This document shows, one piece after another, positions 18,640 to 27,462 of a stretch of 64,000 bases of DNA (position 1 is the stretch's first letter; each line of letters opens with the position of its first letter). The stretch covers positions 1 through 64,000 of the forward strand of contig SFOB01000012.1 in the NCBI GenBank assembly GCA_004554075.1, written 5' to 3'. Made by a program: the position numbers and the translations under genes. The stretch is from Treponema sp. (GTDB taxonomy: Bacteria; Spirochaetota; Spirochaetia; Treponematales; Treponemataceae). Under the pieces are notes generated by a model. It was not told where the DNA came from. It made no database searches and saw only the letters and a list, made by a program, of their open reading frames with translations.

Positions 18640-19115
18640 TAAAGTTCGATTCTCCTTGCTTTAGTAGCATATTTATTATAAGTGTAAATTATTTTTTCCC
18701 TATAACAATCTTTATACTCAATTCTCAAAGCTAATTCCTTCCAAAAATCAATTTTTAATCTAAATGGTGCATAGTGATCAGTTTTAGTGAGTATGTAAAG
18801 TGCGTGTTTTAATTCATCTATTTTACGACCTTTTGCTTTAAAAATTATGTAGAGAGGAATATTTATTCCTGGTAAATAAAAAGCTTCTCCATCATCTTTA
18901 TTAAGCCATGCTGTTGCAATGTAAGCCCTTCTAAAATTAGCAAATGTATAGAAAAGACAAAACACTGTATCACCTAAAAACTTAAACACATAACAGTTAT
19001 TATCTTCATCTTTCTGTGGAATTGAAATTAAAAAACCTTGTGCAAATAGGGAATAAGCTACATCGTTTTCGATTGGAATGTTTACGGAGACCGTCTGCCT
19101 GTATTTGTTTTCCAT
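18639..19115 (-). CDS. Hypothetical protein coupled to the PilZ gene
   Basis: A 158-residue cytoplasmic protein (MENKYRQTVSVNIPIENDVA...) with no signal peptide, clear membrane helix or recognised motif. The middle segment FYLPGINIPLYIIFKAKGRK is beta-rich. It shares its stop with the PilZ start, so it may be a functional partner of the c-di-GMP receptor. It has no ribosome site. The -10 box of a near-consensus promoter ends 6 bases before the ATG, implying a leaderless message. Confidence 0.65.
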   Translation of the reverse strand: MENKYRQTVSVNIPIENDVAYSLFAQGFLISIPQKDEDNNCYVFKFLGDTVFCLFYTFANFRRAYIATAWLNKDDGEAFYLPGINIPLYIIFKAKGRKIDELKHALYILTKTDHYAPFRLKIDFWKELALRIEYKDCYREKIIYTYNKYATKARRIEL

Positions 19116-19121
19116 ACGAAC

Positions 19122-19150
19122 ATTATAGAGCGTAAATGATAAAATTGCAA
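19122..19150 (-). promoter_or_regulatory. Leaderless promoter of the PilZ pair
   Basis: On the minus strand TTGCAA (19150-19145), 17 bases, TATAAT (19127-19122), 6 bases, ATG at 19115. It lies back to back with the AAAACGTACAA motif, so a protein bound there could act on both directions. Confidence 0.72.
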
Positions 19151-19152
19151 TA

Positions 19153-19176
19153 TTGCAAAACGTACAATAAAGTTAT
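19153..19176 (+). promoter_or_regulatory. Second copy of the AAAACGTACAA operator-like motif
   Basis: The 24 bases here match 7098-7121 at all but three positions, including the core AAAACGTACAATA/AAAACGTACAAAA and the following AGTTAT. In the first copy it overlaps the promoter of the secretion operon. Here it sits between two divergent promoters. Confidence 0.65.
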
Positions 19177-19204
19177 TGATTTAAAAAGGTTATACAATTA
19201 TAAT
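19176..19204 (+). promoter_or_regulatory. Promoter of the ArdC-like gene
   Basis: TTGATT (19176-19181), 17 bases, TATAAT (19199-19204). It leaves a leader of about 180 bases before the ATG at 19391. Two copies of GTTATACAATTA surround the -10 region. Confidence 0.6.
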
Positions 19205-19280
19205 ATTGCTAGTTATACAATTACAATAATTCCGTTTCAATTTGTCTTTTGTATGACCTGTTTCTGTTAGAAACATCTTT

Positions 19281-19335
19281 AATGCCCTTGATATTCTGTT
19301 GTCCGTTACTCCTAGCATAACAGGACAAGAGCATT
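19281..19335 (+). ncRNA. Long hairpin in the ArdC-like gene leader
   Basis: Nested pairings form one extended stem: AATGC/GCATT, CTTG/CAAG and CTGTT/AACAG, separated by a mismatch and a small internal loop, with an apical loop of 18 bases. A smaller stem, GTTTCT/AGAAAC, lies just upstream at 19260-19274. No known riboswitch class is recognised. Confidence 0.5.
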
Positions 19336-19342
19336 AAATTTT

Positions 19343-19386
19343 AAGGAGGTTTGTTCCTCCTGTAAAAAATTTATTTAAGGAGGAAC
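19343..19386 (+). promoter_or_regulatory. Mutually exclusive ribosome-site pairing
   Basis: GTTCCTCCT (19353-19361) can pair perfectly over 9 bases with AGGAGGAAC (19378-19386), which holds the ribosome site of the ArdC-like gene. It can instead pair over 6 bases with an upstream decoy AGGAGG (19344-19349). One fold closes the start, the other frees it. Confidence 0.6.
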
Positions 19387-19390
19387 AGTT

Positions 19391-20158
19391 ATGAGTTCTC
19401 TCGATACAAACAAACCTTTCAACAATTCAGTTTCCGAAAAACAGTTCAACGGATTTTACATTCCAAGCCACAATGCAAAAATTATTAAGGAAAGTATTGA
19501 AAACGGTACAGCTCCGTTTTTGCCGGACCAGGCTGGAAATGTAAATGCAAAACCAGTCATTAATGGAAATACAGGTTACTGTCTTAATGCAAAAGACCTT
19601 ATTCCGCTGCAAATCGTTGGAAAAGACAATTCCAATATTGCAGTAACTTACAAGACAACACAGAATATTGGGACTCGTGTAAAAGAAGGTGAAAAGGGCT
19701 TTTTCTATAACTTCAAGCGTGAAGACAATACTATTGGAACAAGCCAGTTTTTCTTTCCTGAACAGACCGAAAATCCACAGCTTGTTAAAGATGCTGTAAA
19801 TGAGAAAGTTGCAAAAAATAAACTTCCTCAAATCAACAAGACAATCGAAATTCTGTCTGCTAATCCTGAAGAATACCTTGGAACTTATGTTGCCGCCTGC
19901 AAATCAGGAGCAAGCTTAAAAGTAAATCCTGAGATTTCAGAAGAATTTAAAAAGAATTTTACTGCAGTCTTGGATAATCAGCTTTCAAAAAAGGCTGACC
20001 GAAATGCAGAAATTGATACACTTTCTAACTTTATGTTCAAAGTAGATCAGAAGGCAAACTCAATCAACAAAGAACTTTACGCTGAGCGCCGCCAGGAAAT
20101 GCAGAAAACACAGCAGCAATCAAAGAAAAAAGAACAGACCTTCGAAATGGGAAACTAA
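19391..20158 (+). CDS. ArdC-like antirestriction / ssDNA-binding protein
   Basis: A 255-residue protein whose residues about 22-112 follow the ArdC N-terminal domain: IENGTAPFLPD, PVINGNTGYCLNAKDLIPL and the hallmark TYKTTQNIGTRVKEGEKGFF. ArdC proteins bind single-stranded DNA and protect incoming plasmid DNA from restriction. The Trp residues often found in this domain are replaced by Phe and others. The C-terminal half is helical and charged, ending in a Gln/Lys-rich tail. Expression probably passes through the structured leader (19205-19390). A perfect-stem terminator follows, separating it from the giant methylase-helicase. Confidence 0.8.
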   Translation: MSSLDTNKPFNNSVSEKQFNGFYIPSHNAKIIKESIENGTAPFLPDQAGNVNAKPVINGNTGYCLNAKDLIPLQIVGKDNSNIAVTYKTTQNIGTRVKEGEKGFFYNFKREDNTIGTSQFFFPEQTENPQLVKDAVNEKVAKNKLPQINKTIEILSANPEEYLGTYVAACKSGASLKVNPEISEEFKKNFTAVLDNQLSKKADRNAEIDTLSNFMFKVDQKANSINKELYAERRQEMQKTQQQSKKKEQTFEMGN

Positions 20159-20167
20159 TTTCTTCAT

Positions 20168-20218
20168 AACAGGAACTGTCTGAAAAACACATTTTGTTTG
20201 ACAGTTCCTGTTCTTTTT
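20168..20218 (+). terminator. Strong terminator between the ArdC-like and methylase-helicase genes
   Basis: AACAGGAACTGTC (20168-20180) pairs perfectly over 13 bases with GACAGTTCCTGTT (20200-20212), followed by CTTTTT. The next gene starts 20 bases later with its own AAGGAG site, so read-through or an unseen promoter in this gap must supply it. Confidence 0.85.
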
Positions 20219-20237
20219 CATTAAAGGAGATTTTCAA

Positions 20238-23200
20238 ATGGCAGAACTTAAAGACTATAAGAATAGCGATTTTTCATTAACAGTAAATAACAGAATGCAC
20301 GGAATTGAATTGCGTTTTGCACAAAAAATGTCAGAAGAACAGCTTGCAAATGTAAAGGAAGCTGGCTTCAGATGGTCAAAAAGACAGCAGATGTGGTATG
20401 CATATCAGAACGAAAAATCAATTGCTTATGCAGAGTCTCTTGTAAATTATTACAAAAATACAATGTCTGTCCAAGAGTTTAATCAGAAAGTTGAAGAAGA
20501 ATTAAGTAAAATCGAACAAGATAATATTAATAAATCAGAACCTGAAATTATTCCTCTTGAGCCTCTCAAAATTTTATCTGTTGAACAGGTAGAAAATCCT
20601 ATAGAAGAAATTACGGTAAATGAACTTGCAGAACTGATTCGCCAGAGGGCAGAACTTGATAGAAGAATTGCTGAAATAAAAGAAGTAATTAACAGTGATG
20701 GTAAGAAAGTAGACGTTTCATCAGAACAAGCAAGAGAATTTGTTCTGAATATGAATGGAGCTCAAAATGTTTCAGAAAGCACTTTTGATAATGAAAATCA
20801 GATAAATAAAAATCAGATTGAAGAGAAGTCGTCAGAAAACAATAAGCCAATAGAACTTTCAATAGATGACCTGGAAACAGCAAAAAAGTTTATTCCTGAA
20901 ATGGAATATTCAACATTGCTTAATAATGCAACTCATGGTGAGGAAGCAGAATATTTTAAGCAGAAAATCAAGCATGTTGCTGATATGGGACATATCCTGT
21001 ATGAAAATAGAGATGGAAAATCCTATAACGCAGAAACAAAACTTCATGATAAAGGTTTTATTCATTATTTTATAGGAAGTTCTGACTGGTATGTTTGTGA
21101 AGTTGATGAAGACAATGTAGGATTTGGCTTTGCAATTATAAATGGAGATACACAAAATGCAGAATATGGGTACATCGATTTAAATGATGTTACAACCTTA
21201 ACTCTAAACGGATTTATTCAGACAGAACTTGATATTTACAATGATGATAGCATTTCAATGGAACATGCCATTGTAGAAAAATATCCGGAATTAAAAGAGG
21301 AGCTTTTAGAAACTGAACAAAAAATAGAAAATGATAACGATTATGCAGTAGAACTTGCAGACTGGATAATCCAACACTGTCTTGAATCCTCTGTAAGTCA
21401 AGAAAATCTTACAATATCTTATGATGTTATTCTTGAATATACAAATACACCAAAAGAATGGTTAAACAATCCAAAGAATATTGAACTGGTTAATGAAGCT
21501 CTTGCAGCTCACAATGATAATGAACTATTGGATTATAATCCGCTTGAAAATGAAGAGGGAAAATTTACTTTATATTTCTGCTCAAATGCAGATGAAAATA
21601 ATGGAGAAAATACTCTCTTTAAGAAAGATGATTTTGGACGTTGGGTACGAAAATCTGAGGAAGAATTGCTCCAGGAAAATGTTCAAAATGAAGAAGTTTT
21701 AATAGAAGCTGAAAATAGTGAAATGATGTCCCCTGATGAATCTATTGCATGGAACGAAAAAGAGGAAGTGCAGCAGTCCCTGGATACAGAACTTGACGAG
21801 CTTATTGACAAGCTGGGACCTTATATGGGTTATACTGGTAACGAAGGTTTGTTTAGTCAACAAGAAGAATCCTTGAATGTTACTTTAAATGAATCTCCTT
21901 TTGACCGTGTTACAAAGCATTACAGAGAAAAATACAAAGATTTTTATTCAACTTACGAGCAGATCAAAGAAAAACATCTTGAAAACGAAACCCGTTATAT
22001 TGGTGACGCAAGAATAAGAAGTAGTTTTGAACAAGTACATGATGAACTTGTAAAGCTACAAATTCAGGAAGTAAATGACATTATAAAAGAATCTGAAAAC
22101 CTTGAAGAAGCAAAACAAAACGCAATACGTTATTTCAACTTCAATGGTAATGACGGACTTACAACAAACAATCTTTATTTTGCAACAAAAATCGGTTCAT
22201 ATAATCAAGGAATGTTCAGCACTTCTGCAGAAAGATTACATGAATATATTAAGAATAAATTCAATGATACTCACAATATTGAAAGTGATGGAAAATTATT
22301 GTCTGAACAAAAAGATGTGTCAAAAACTACTGAGCAATCAACTTCAAAGAAAGATATAAAAGCAATACGTGAACAATGTCGTGAAATCCTTAAAAAGCCG
22401 GATAAAGAAATTACTGAAGCTGATAAAGTAATTCTTGCACTGTATGAAGGGGCAGGTGGACTTAATGAGGCTAATCGTAGCAATGCCGGAATTCTCAATG
22501 AGTTTTACACTCCAAACAATCTTGTAGAAAAAGTATGGAAAATTGTAGATGCTTATGGACCTGACGCAAAGACTGTTCTTGAGCCTTCTGCAGGAGTAGG
22601 TAAGTTTGCAAACAATAGACCAAACAATGAATTTACCATGCATGAGCTTGATGAAACTTCAGCAAGAATCAATAAGATTCTTCATCCAGAAGCAAACGTT
22701 ATTCATGGAGCTTTTCAAAAGCAGTTTTTTGATGAAGGCGAGAGATTCAAACGTATCGATTTTGTGCAGCCAAAATATGATGTCGTAATTGGAAATCCTC
22801 CATATGGTGTTTATAACGACAAATACAAAGGATTAGGGGAGGGTAAAGAGTTTGACCGCTATGAAGAATACTTTATCTCAAAAGGCTTAGATGCACTTAA
22901 AAATGAAAACTCTATAATGGCTTTTGTCGTACCATCAGGATTCTTGAACACAACAAGTGACAAACAGAAAGAGATTATTGCTGCAAAAGGCAGACTGATT
23001 GATGCCTACCGACTGCCAGTAGGAACATTCCCGACAACTGAAATTGGTACTGATATTATCATCATGAAACCATGGACATGGGATAAGTCTGAATCTGTTT
23101 CAAAAGAAGAAATGGCAAAAGTCTATGCTGATGAAATGAGCAATAATGACTGGTTCAAACAGCATCCTGAAAAGATTCTTGGTGAAGTAAAACAAAAGAC

Positions 23201-26200
23201 AAATCGCTTTGGAAAAGTAGAAGATGTTGTTGTAGTTCACGAAGGTCTAACTGTTCAGGATGAGCTAAACGAGATTGACTCAATGCTACCGAAACTAGAG
23301 CAGATAGTTTCAATAGAAACAACAACTTCTCTTAATCAAAGCACAATGGCCTACATCAAAAAAGTCACTGACAGCTGGGACAATAACAATTGGCAGGTAA
23401 TCAGCCCGAACTCTGGTGAAGTTGATGCTAGCAATTTCTTCAATCAATATTTCACAGATTTTGTCGGCAGTGAGATGGAAAAGAATCCGCAACTTCGTGA
23501 AGAACGGGAAGCTGCAATTAAAAACATCTCTAATGTTGCAAAAGAGCAGAAAAAGGATTTTTATGAATTGGTTGATGAGACAATAAAAGCATATATTGTC
23601 GAAAAACATGGCTACAAGATTTGGGATTATGATGAAGTCAAGAAGCATGAGAATCAGAAAAAATCCATAGAAAAAGATGAATACATCTATTCACAGAAAT
23701 TTATTTCGAAATTCGGTGACTGGGAAAAGGCAAAAGGTGATGTGATGACGGCCGAGGAATTCAGTCGGCTCTACGGAAAAGACTTTGATGAAAAAGAATT
23801 TCCTATTTGGAGAGCAACTGATTGGGAAGGAATAATTGAACGCACTAAACTAAATTTTGAAGAAGAAAATCTACTTCATACAAGTCAAAACTATGTAGAA
23901 ATTGAACCAGGTCAATTTACTCATAAGGTTCTTTTTGAATCAGGCGATATTACTGCAAAAATAGAAAGTTATAAAAACAAAATCACATTCTTAAATCAAA
24001 ATGAAGATGAAAACAAAATAGCTCTTTACCAGAAAAATATACAGCAGCTTGAAAGTGTATCTCTTCCAAAAATTCCTATTGAACGCATTCATTTTGGTGT
24101 CAATTCAACACTGGCCGAAGAATTTAAAATCGACCATATCAATTCTGATGGTGAAATTGAAAAACTTAATCTTCAGGAATCTTTTATTTTATGGGCAAAA
24201 GGAATGACCTGGGAAGAAGCCTCTGGAAGCGGACGTTATTGGAGAGGCGGAATAGATTATGCAACCGCCAATATATCTGAGGAAGATATGCCTCAAAATG
24301 TTACCTGGTATGACATTGTAGAATATATAGACCGAAAATCTGTAAAGGCAGACCGTGTAAGTACCTGGAGAAAAAGTGATGAAGAAATAAATGCAGATAA
24401 AGCGCAAAAACGAAAAGAAGCTGAAGAAAAAAGAATGGCCAGAAGTGAAACAGCTGATCGTCTTTTTGATAAATATTTGCACGAAGGACTTTCTCCAGAA
24501 TTATCAGCTAAAGTTGAAGCTGAATATAATAGACGTTTCAATTCATATATTATTCCAGATTACTCTAAACTTCCTCTTTTTATAGACGGTATGAGTCGTG
24601 AAAAAGATGGAAAGAAATTCAAATTATATGATCAGCAGATAAAAGGTGTTTCTTTTCTTTGCAATAAGGGAAACGGACTTCTTGCTTATGATGTTGGTGT
24701 AGGTAAAACTGCTGCAGGAATCGTTGCAACAGTAAATCAGATTCAAACAGGAAGATGTAAAAGACCTGTTATTGTTGTTCCAAACGCTGTTTATGCAAAA
24801 TGGTATAAGGATATTCAGGATTTATTTCCCAACATCAAGGTAAATGATTTATATAATCTCAATAAAGAATCTTCATCAAAATATCGTAATGCAGAAAATC
24901 CTCATAAACTTGATATTCCAGAAAATTCAATTTCGCTTGTTACCTATGAAGCCTTAAAAAATATTACTTTTACAGATGAATCTTGTGAAAATGAACTTTT
25001 AGATGATTATTCAAAACTTTTGTCAGAGGATTTTGATGGAAGTGATAGAGAAAACGCAGGTGCAAAAGAAAAAATCAAAGGTGTAATAGGTGTTGCAAGT
25101 CAGGTTAAAAACACAAATTATGTTTTCTTTGAAGACTGCGGCTTTGATAATATCACAGTTGATGAAGCCCATAATTTCAAAAATCTTTGGACAGTGCCTC
25201 GTCCAAAAAACAAAGGTGAATCAAATGAGTTTTCAGGAATCCCAACTGGCAAACCAAGTGCCCGGGCATTAAAACTCTTTGCTATGACACAGCTTACCCA
25301 GCGTCATAATGATGACAGAAATGTTTTCCTGCTTACCGCAACACCATTTACCAATTCGCCCCTTGAAGTTTATTCAATGCTCAGCTATGTAGGAAGAAAG
25401 CGACTTATTGAATCCGGCATTTATTCCCTTCGTGATTTCTGTACTGAATTTGCACATACAAAACTGGAACTTGGTGTAAATGCAAAAGGTGAAATTGACC
25501 AGAAGCAAGTTATGAAAGACTGGAAAGAACTTCCAGCACTGCAGAAAATCCTCACAGAGTTTATTGATAAGGTTGATGGTGAGGAGCTAAAGGAAATTAT
25601 ACGTCCTAAAAAGTTCACTCATGTTCAGGAAATAGAAATGTCTGACCTGCAGAAAAAAATGATGCAGATTGATACAGAAAAAATGACTGAAGTAAAAGAA
25701 GGAAATTCTGCAGCTGTAATTGTTTCTATGAATGCAATGAGGGTAGGACTTGTTGCACCTGCTCTTGCAGATCCGGCTCGTTATCCTGGTCTTGAACTTC
25801 CATCTATGGAAAAACTTGTTGAAACCTCTCCAAAACTCAAGTTTGTCTGTGATTCTGTAATTGATATGTATAAAAATAATCCTGAAAAAGGACAGTTTAT
25901 ATATATGCCACTTGGTCAGACAGCTCACGGAATTGTAAAAGACTATCTTGTTGCTAATGGACTTCCAAAAGAAGCTGTAGAAATTATCAATGGTTCAGTA
26001 AATAACACTACAGATAAAAAAGCAAAAGTTACTGAAAAATTCAATGACCCTAAGAATAAATGTAAAATTCTTATTGGTGGAAAAAATACAAGTGAAGGAA
26101 TTGACTTAAATGGTAATTCTTTTGTTATGTACAACTGTTCATTGGGTTGGAATCCTAGCGAAACAATTCAGGCAGAAGGTCGTATCTGGAGACAGGGAAA

Positions 26201-27440
26201 TCAGCAGGGGCATGTCCATTGTGTTTATCCTGTTATGAATGATAGTATCGACAGCCTTTTGTACCAGAAGCATGATGAAAAACGCAGCCGAATTAATGAA
26301 ATCTGGAACTATAAGGCAGGGGACACTCTTAATGTTGAAGATATAAATCCGGAAGAATTGAAGTTTGAGCTTATAAAAGATCCTCAAAAAAGAGCAAAGC
26401 TTATTCTTGAAAATGGAATTGATACTCCTGAATACAAATTTACTGGAACAAAGCATATTCAAAATGAACTTAACAAAGTAAACAGTAGAATAAAGTCTTT
26501 TGAAGAAACTGATGAAAAAAGGAAAAATCTTGTTGAAAACCTCAAAGGAGCAGAAATCAAAATTCAAAACAGGCTTAAAAATATTGAAGACTATAAGAGC
26601 CGAGAACTTGAAGTTCCTGAATGGTGCAAAATGGAGCTTAAAGAAGAACGCAAATACAAAGAAAGTTATGAGCATCAGCTTGAAACAATCAATCGCAAAT
26701 TCTCATCATGGGGAATTAAAGATGACAAGGATATTGAAGAATTCATTCCAAAAATGAATGCCCAGAAACATTCTCTTGAAAAAGAACTGGAAGAAAAGAA
26801 AAAGGAACTTCCAAAAATCCTTGCAAAAGAAAACTTAAAAATGCAGGAAAAGAAAATTCTTCTGCCTCCTGTTTCTGAACAACTAAAACAACTTACCGAA
26901 GATATTGAGAAAAACTTGCGGCCAATGGCAGAGGTAGAGCCAGAAATCAGAACACTGCGTTTTGAACAGATGTTATCTCAAAAGTGGGAAAAAGGCGAAA
27001 TTTCAAATGAAGAAAAGGACTTGTATTCTTCTGTAGGTTATAAACGCTATTATGAATGGCTTGACGGAGAAATAGAAAATTTCGATGTGCCTTTGCAGAA
27101 ACAGGATGTTGAAGTTACTTTGAATCAGGAAGTAAAAGTTCAGACTGAAAATGAACAAAATCAATCTGAAATCACTGTTGAAAAAGAAACCTTTGATAAC
27201 GGCGGTTTATTTTCAGATCAGGCTTTAGCAGAACTTGAGCAAATAAATAAAGACCTAATGCCAAAAGTTCATACTGCAAGAGGGTCTTTAACTTTGTCGG
27301 AAACTAAACTCTCTGATTTAGCCGGAGAAATAAAGCAGAGATTAGAAGCACAAAATGCTTCTAAAAACCATATAGATAATCATGTTTCATTTACAGCTTT
27401 GAGAAAGCAAAAAGTAAATGAGAAAGTTATAGAAAGATAA
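20238..27440 (+). CDS. DarB-like giant DNA methylase / SNF2 helicase polyvalent protein
   Basis: A 2400-residue protein with several modules. An N-terminal small domain (GIELRFAQK..., KEAGFRWSKRQQMWYA; about 10-75) is common in large mobile-element proteins. A DUF2958-like segment lies at about 270-325 (DWYVCEVDED, AEYGYIDLNDV). The N6-adenine methylase has the SAM motif VLEPSAGVGKF (780-790) and catalytic NPPYG (853-857). The SNF2/DEAH-type helicase has YDVGVGKTA (1484-1492), VDEAH (D1642), TATPF (1700-1704) and motif VI EGRIWRQG (1980-1987). A coiled-coil rich tail follows. Size and order recall phage P1 DarB, which shields DNA from type I restriction; the protective role here is inferred. 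AAGGAG precedes the ATG. Confidence 0.88.
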   Translation: MAELKDYKNSDFSLTVNNRMHGIELRFAQKMSEEQLANVKEAGFRWSKRQQMWYAYQNEKSIAYAESLVNYYKNTMSVQEFNQKVEEELSKIEQDNINKSEPEIIPLEPLKILSVEQVENPIEEITVNELAELIRQRAELDRRIAEIKEVINSDGKKVDVSSEQAREFVLNMNGAQNVSESTFDNENQINKNQIEEKSSENNKPIELSIDDLETAKKFIPEMEYSTLLNNATHGEEAEYFKQKIKHVADMGHILYENRDGKSYNAETKLHDKGFIHYFIGSSDWYVCEVDEDNVGFGFAIINGDTQNAEYGYIDLNDVTTLTLNGFIQTELDIYNDDSISMEHAIVEKYPELKEELLETEQKIENDNDYAVELADWIIQHCLESSVSQENLTISYDVILEYTNTPKEWLNNPKNIELVNEALAAHNDNELLDYNPLENEEGKFTLYFCSNADENNGENTLFKKDDFGRWVRKSEEELLQENVQNEEVLIEAENSEMMSPDESIAWNEKEEVQQSLDTELDELIDKLGPYMGYTGNEGLFSQQEESLNVTLNESPFDRVTKHYREKYKDFYSTYEQIKEKHLENETRYIGDARIRSSFEQVHDELVKLQIQEVNDIIKESENLEEAKQNAIRYFNFNGNDGLTTNNLYFATKIGSYNQGMFSTSAERLHEYIKNKFNDTHNIESDGKLLSEQKDVSKTTEQSTSKKDIKAIREQCREILKKPDKEITEADKVILALYEGAGGLNEANRSNAGILNEFYTPNNLVEKVWKIVDAYGPDAKTVLEPSAGVGKFANNRPNNEFTMHELDETSARINKILHPEANVIHGAFQKQFFDEGERFKRIDFVQPKYDVVIGNPPYGVYNDKYKGLGEGKEFDRYEEYFISKGLDALKNENSIMAFVVPSGFLNTTSDKQKEIIAAKGRLIDAYRLPVGTFPTTEIGTDIIIMKPWTWDKSESVSKEEMAKVYADEMSNNDWFKQHPEKILGEVKQKTNRFGKVEDVVVVHEGLTVQDELNEIDSMLPKLEQIVSIETTTSLNQSTMAYIKKVTDSWDNNNWQVISPNSGEVDASNFFNQYFTDFVGSEMEKNPQLREEREAAIKNISNVAKEQKKDFYELVDETIKAYIVEKHGYKIWDYDEVKKHENQKKSIEKDEYIYSQKFISKFGDWEKAKGDVMTAEEFSRLYGKDFDEKEFPIWRATDWEGIIERTKLNFEEENLLHTSQNYVEIEPGQFTHKVLFESGDITAKIESYKNKITFLNQNEDENKIALYQKNIQQLESVSLPKIPIERIHFGVNSTLAEEFKIDHINSDGEIEKLNLQESFILWAKGMTWEEASGSGRYWRGGIDYATANISEEDMPQNVTWYDIVEYIDRKSVKADRVSTWRKSDEEINADKAQKRKEAEEKRMARSETADRLFDKYLHEGLSPELSAKVEAEYNRRFNSYIIPDYSKLPLFIDGMSREKDGKKFKLYDQQIKGVSFLCNKGNGLLAYDVGVGKTAAGIVATVNQIQTGRCKRPVIVVPNAVYAKWYKDIQDLFPNIKVNDLYNLNKESSSKYRNAENPHKLDIPENSISLVTYEALKNITFTDESCENELLDDYSKLLSEDFDGSDRENAGAKEKIKGVIGVASQVKNTNYVFFEDCGFDNITVDEAHNFKNLWTVPRPKNKGESNEFSGIPTGKPSARALKLFAMTQLTQRHNDDRNVFLLTATPFTNSPLEVYSMLSYVGRKRLIESGIYSLRDFCTEFAHTKLELGVNAKGEIDQKQVMKDWKELPALQKILTEFIDKVDGEELKEIIRPKKFTHVQEIEMSDLQKKMMQIDTEKMTEVKEGNSAAVIVSMNAMRVGLVAPALADPARYPGLELPSMEKLVETSPKLKFVCDSVIDMYKNNPEKGQFIYMPLGQTAHGIVKDYLVANGLPKEAVEIINGSVNNTTDKKAKVTEKFNDPKNKCKILIGGKNTSEGIDLNGNSFVMYNCSLGWNPSETIQAEGRIWRQGNQQGHVHCVYPVMNDSIDSLLYQKHDEKRSRINEIWNYKAGDTLNVEDINPEELKFELIKDPQKRAKLILENGIDTPEYKFTGTKHIQNELNKVNSRIKSFEETDEKRKNLVENLKGAEIKIQNRLKNIEDYKSRELEVPEWCKMELKEERKYKESYEHQLETINRKFSSWGIKDDKDIEEFIPKMNAQKHSLEKELEEKKKELPKILAKENLKMQEKKILLPPVSEQLKQLTEDIEKNLRPMAEVEPEIRTLRFEQMLSQKWEKGEISNEEKDLYSSVGYKRYYEWLDGEIENFDVPLQKQDVEVTLNQEVKVQTENEQNQSEITVEKETFDNGGLFSDQALAELEQINKDLMPKVHTARGSLTLSETKLSDLAGEIKQRLEAQNASKNHIDNHVSFTALRKQKVNEKVIER

Positions 27441-27462
27441 AAAATTAAAAGGTGTAAAAACT

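Noticed and set aside
19351..19365. Leader peptide TTG-TTC-CTC-CTG-TAA before the ArdC-like gene
   Set aside because: The start would be only one base from the AAGGAGG, too close for initiation; the pairing switch explains the sequence better.
24189..24585. Reverse and alternate-frame ORFs within the methylase-helicase
   Set aside because: They are shadows of the long coding frame, with low-complexity composition and no start signals.
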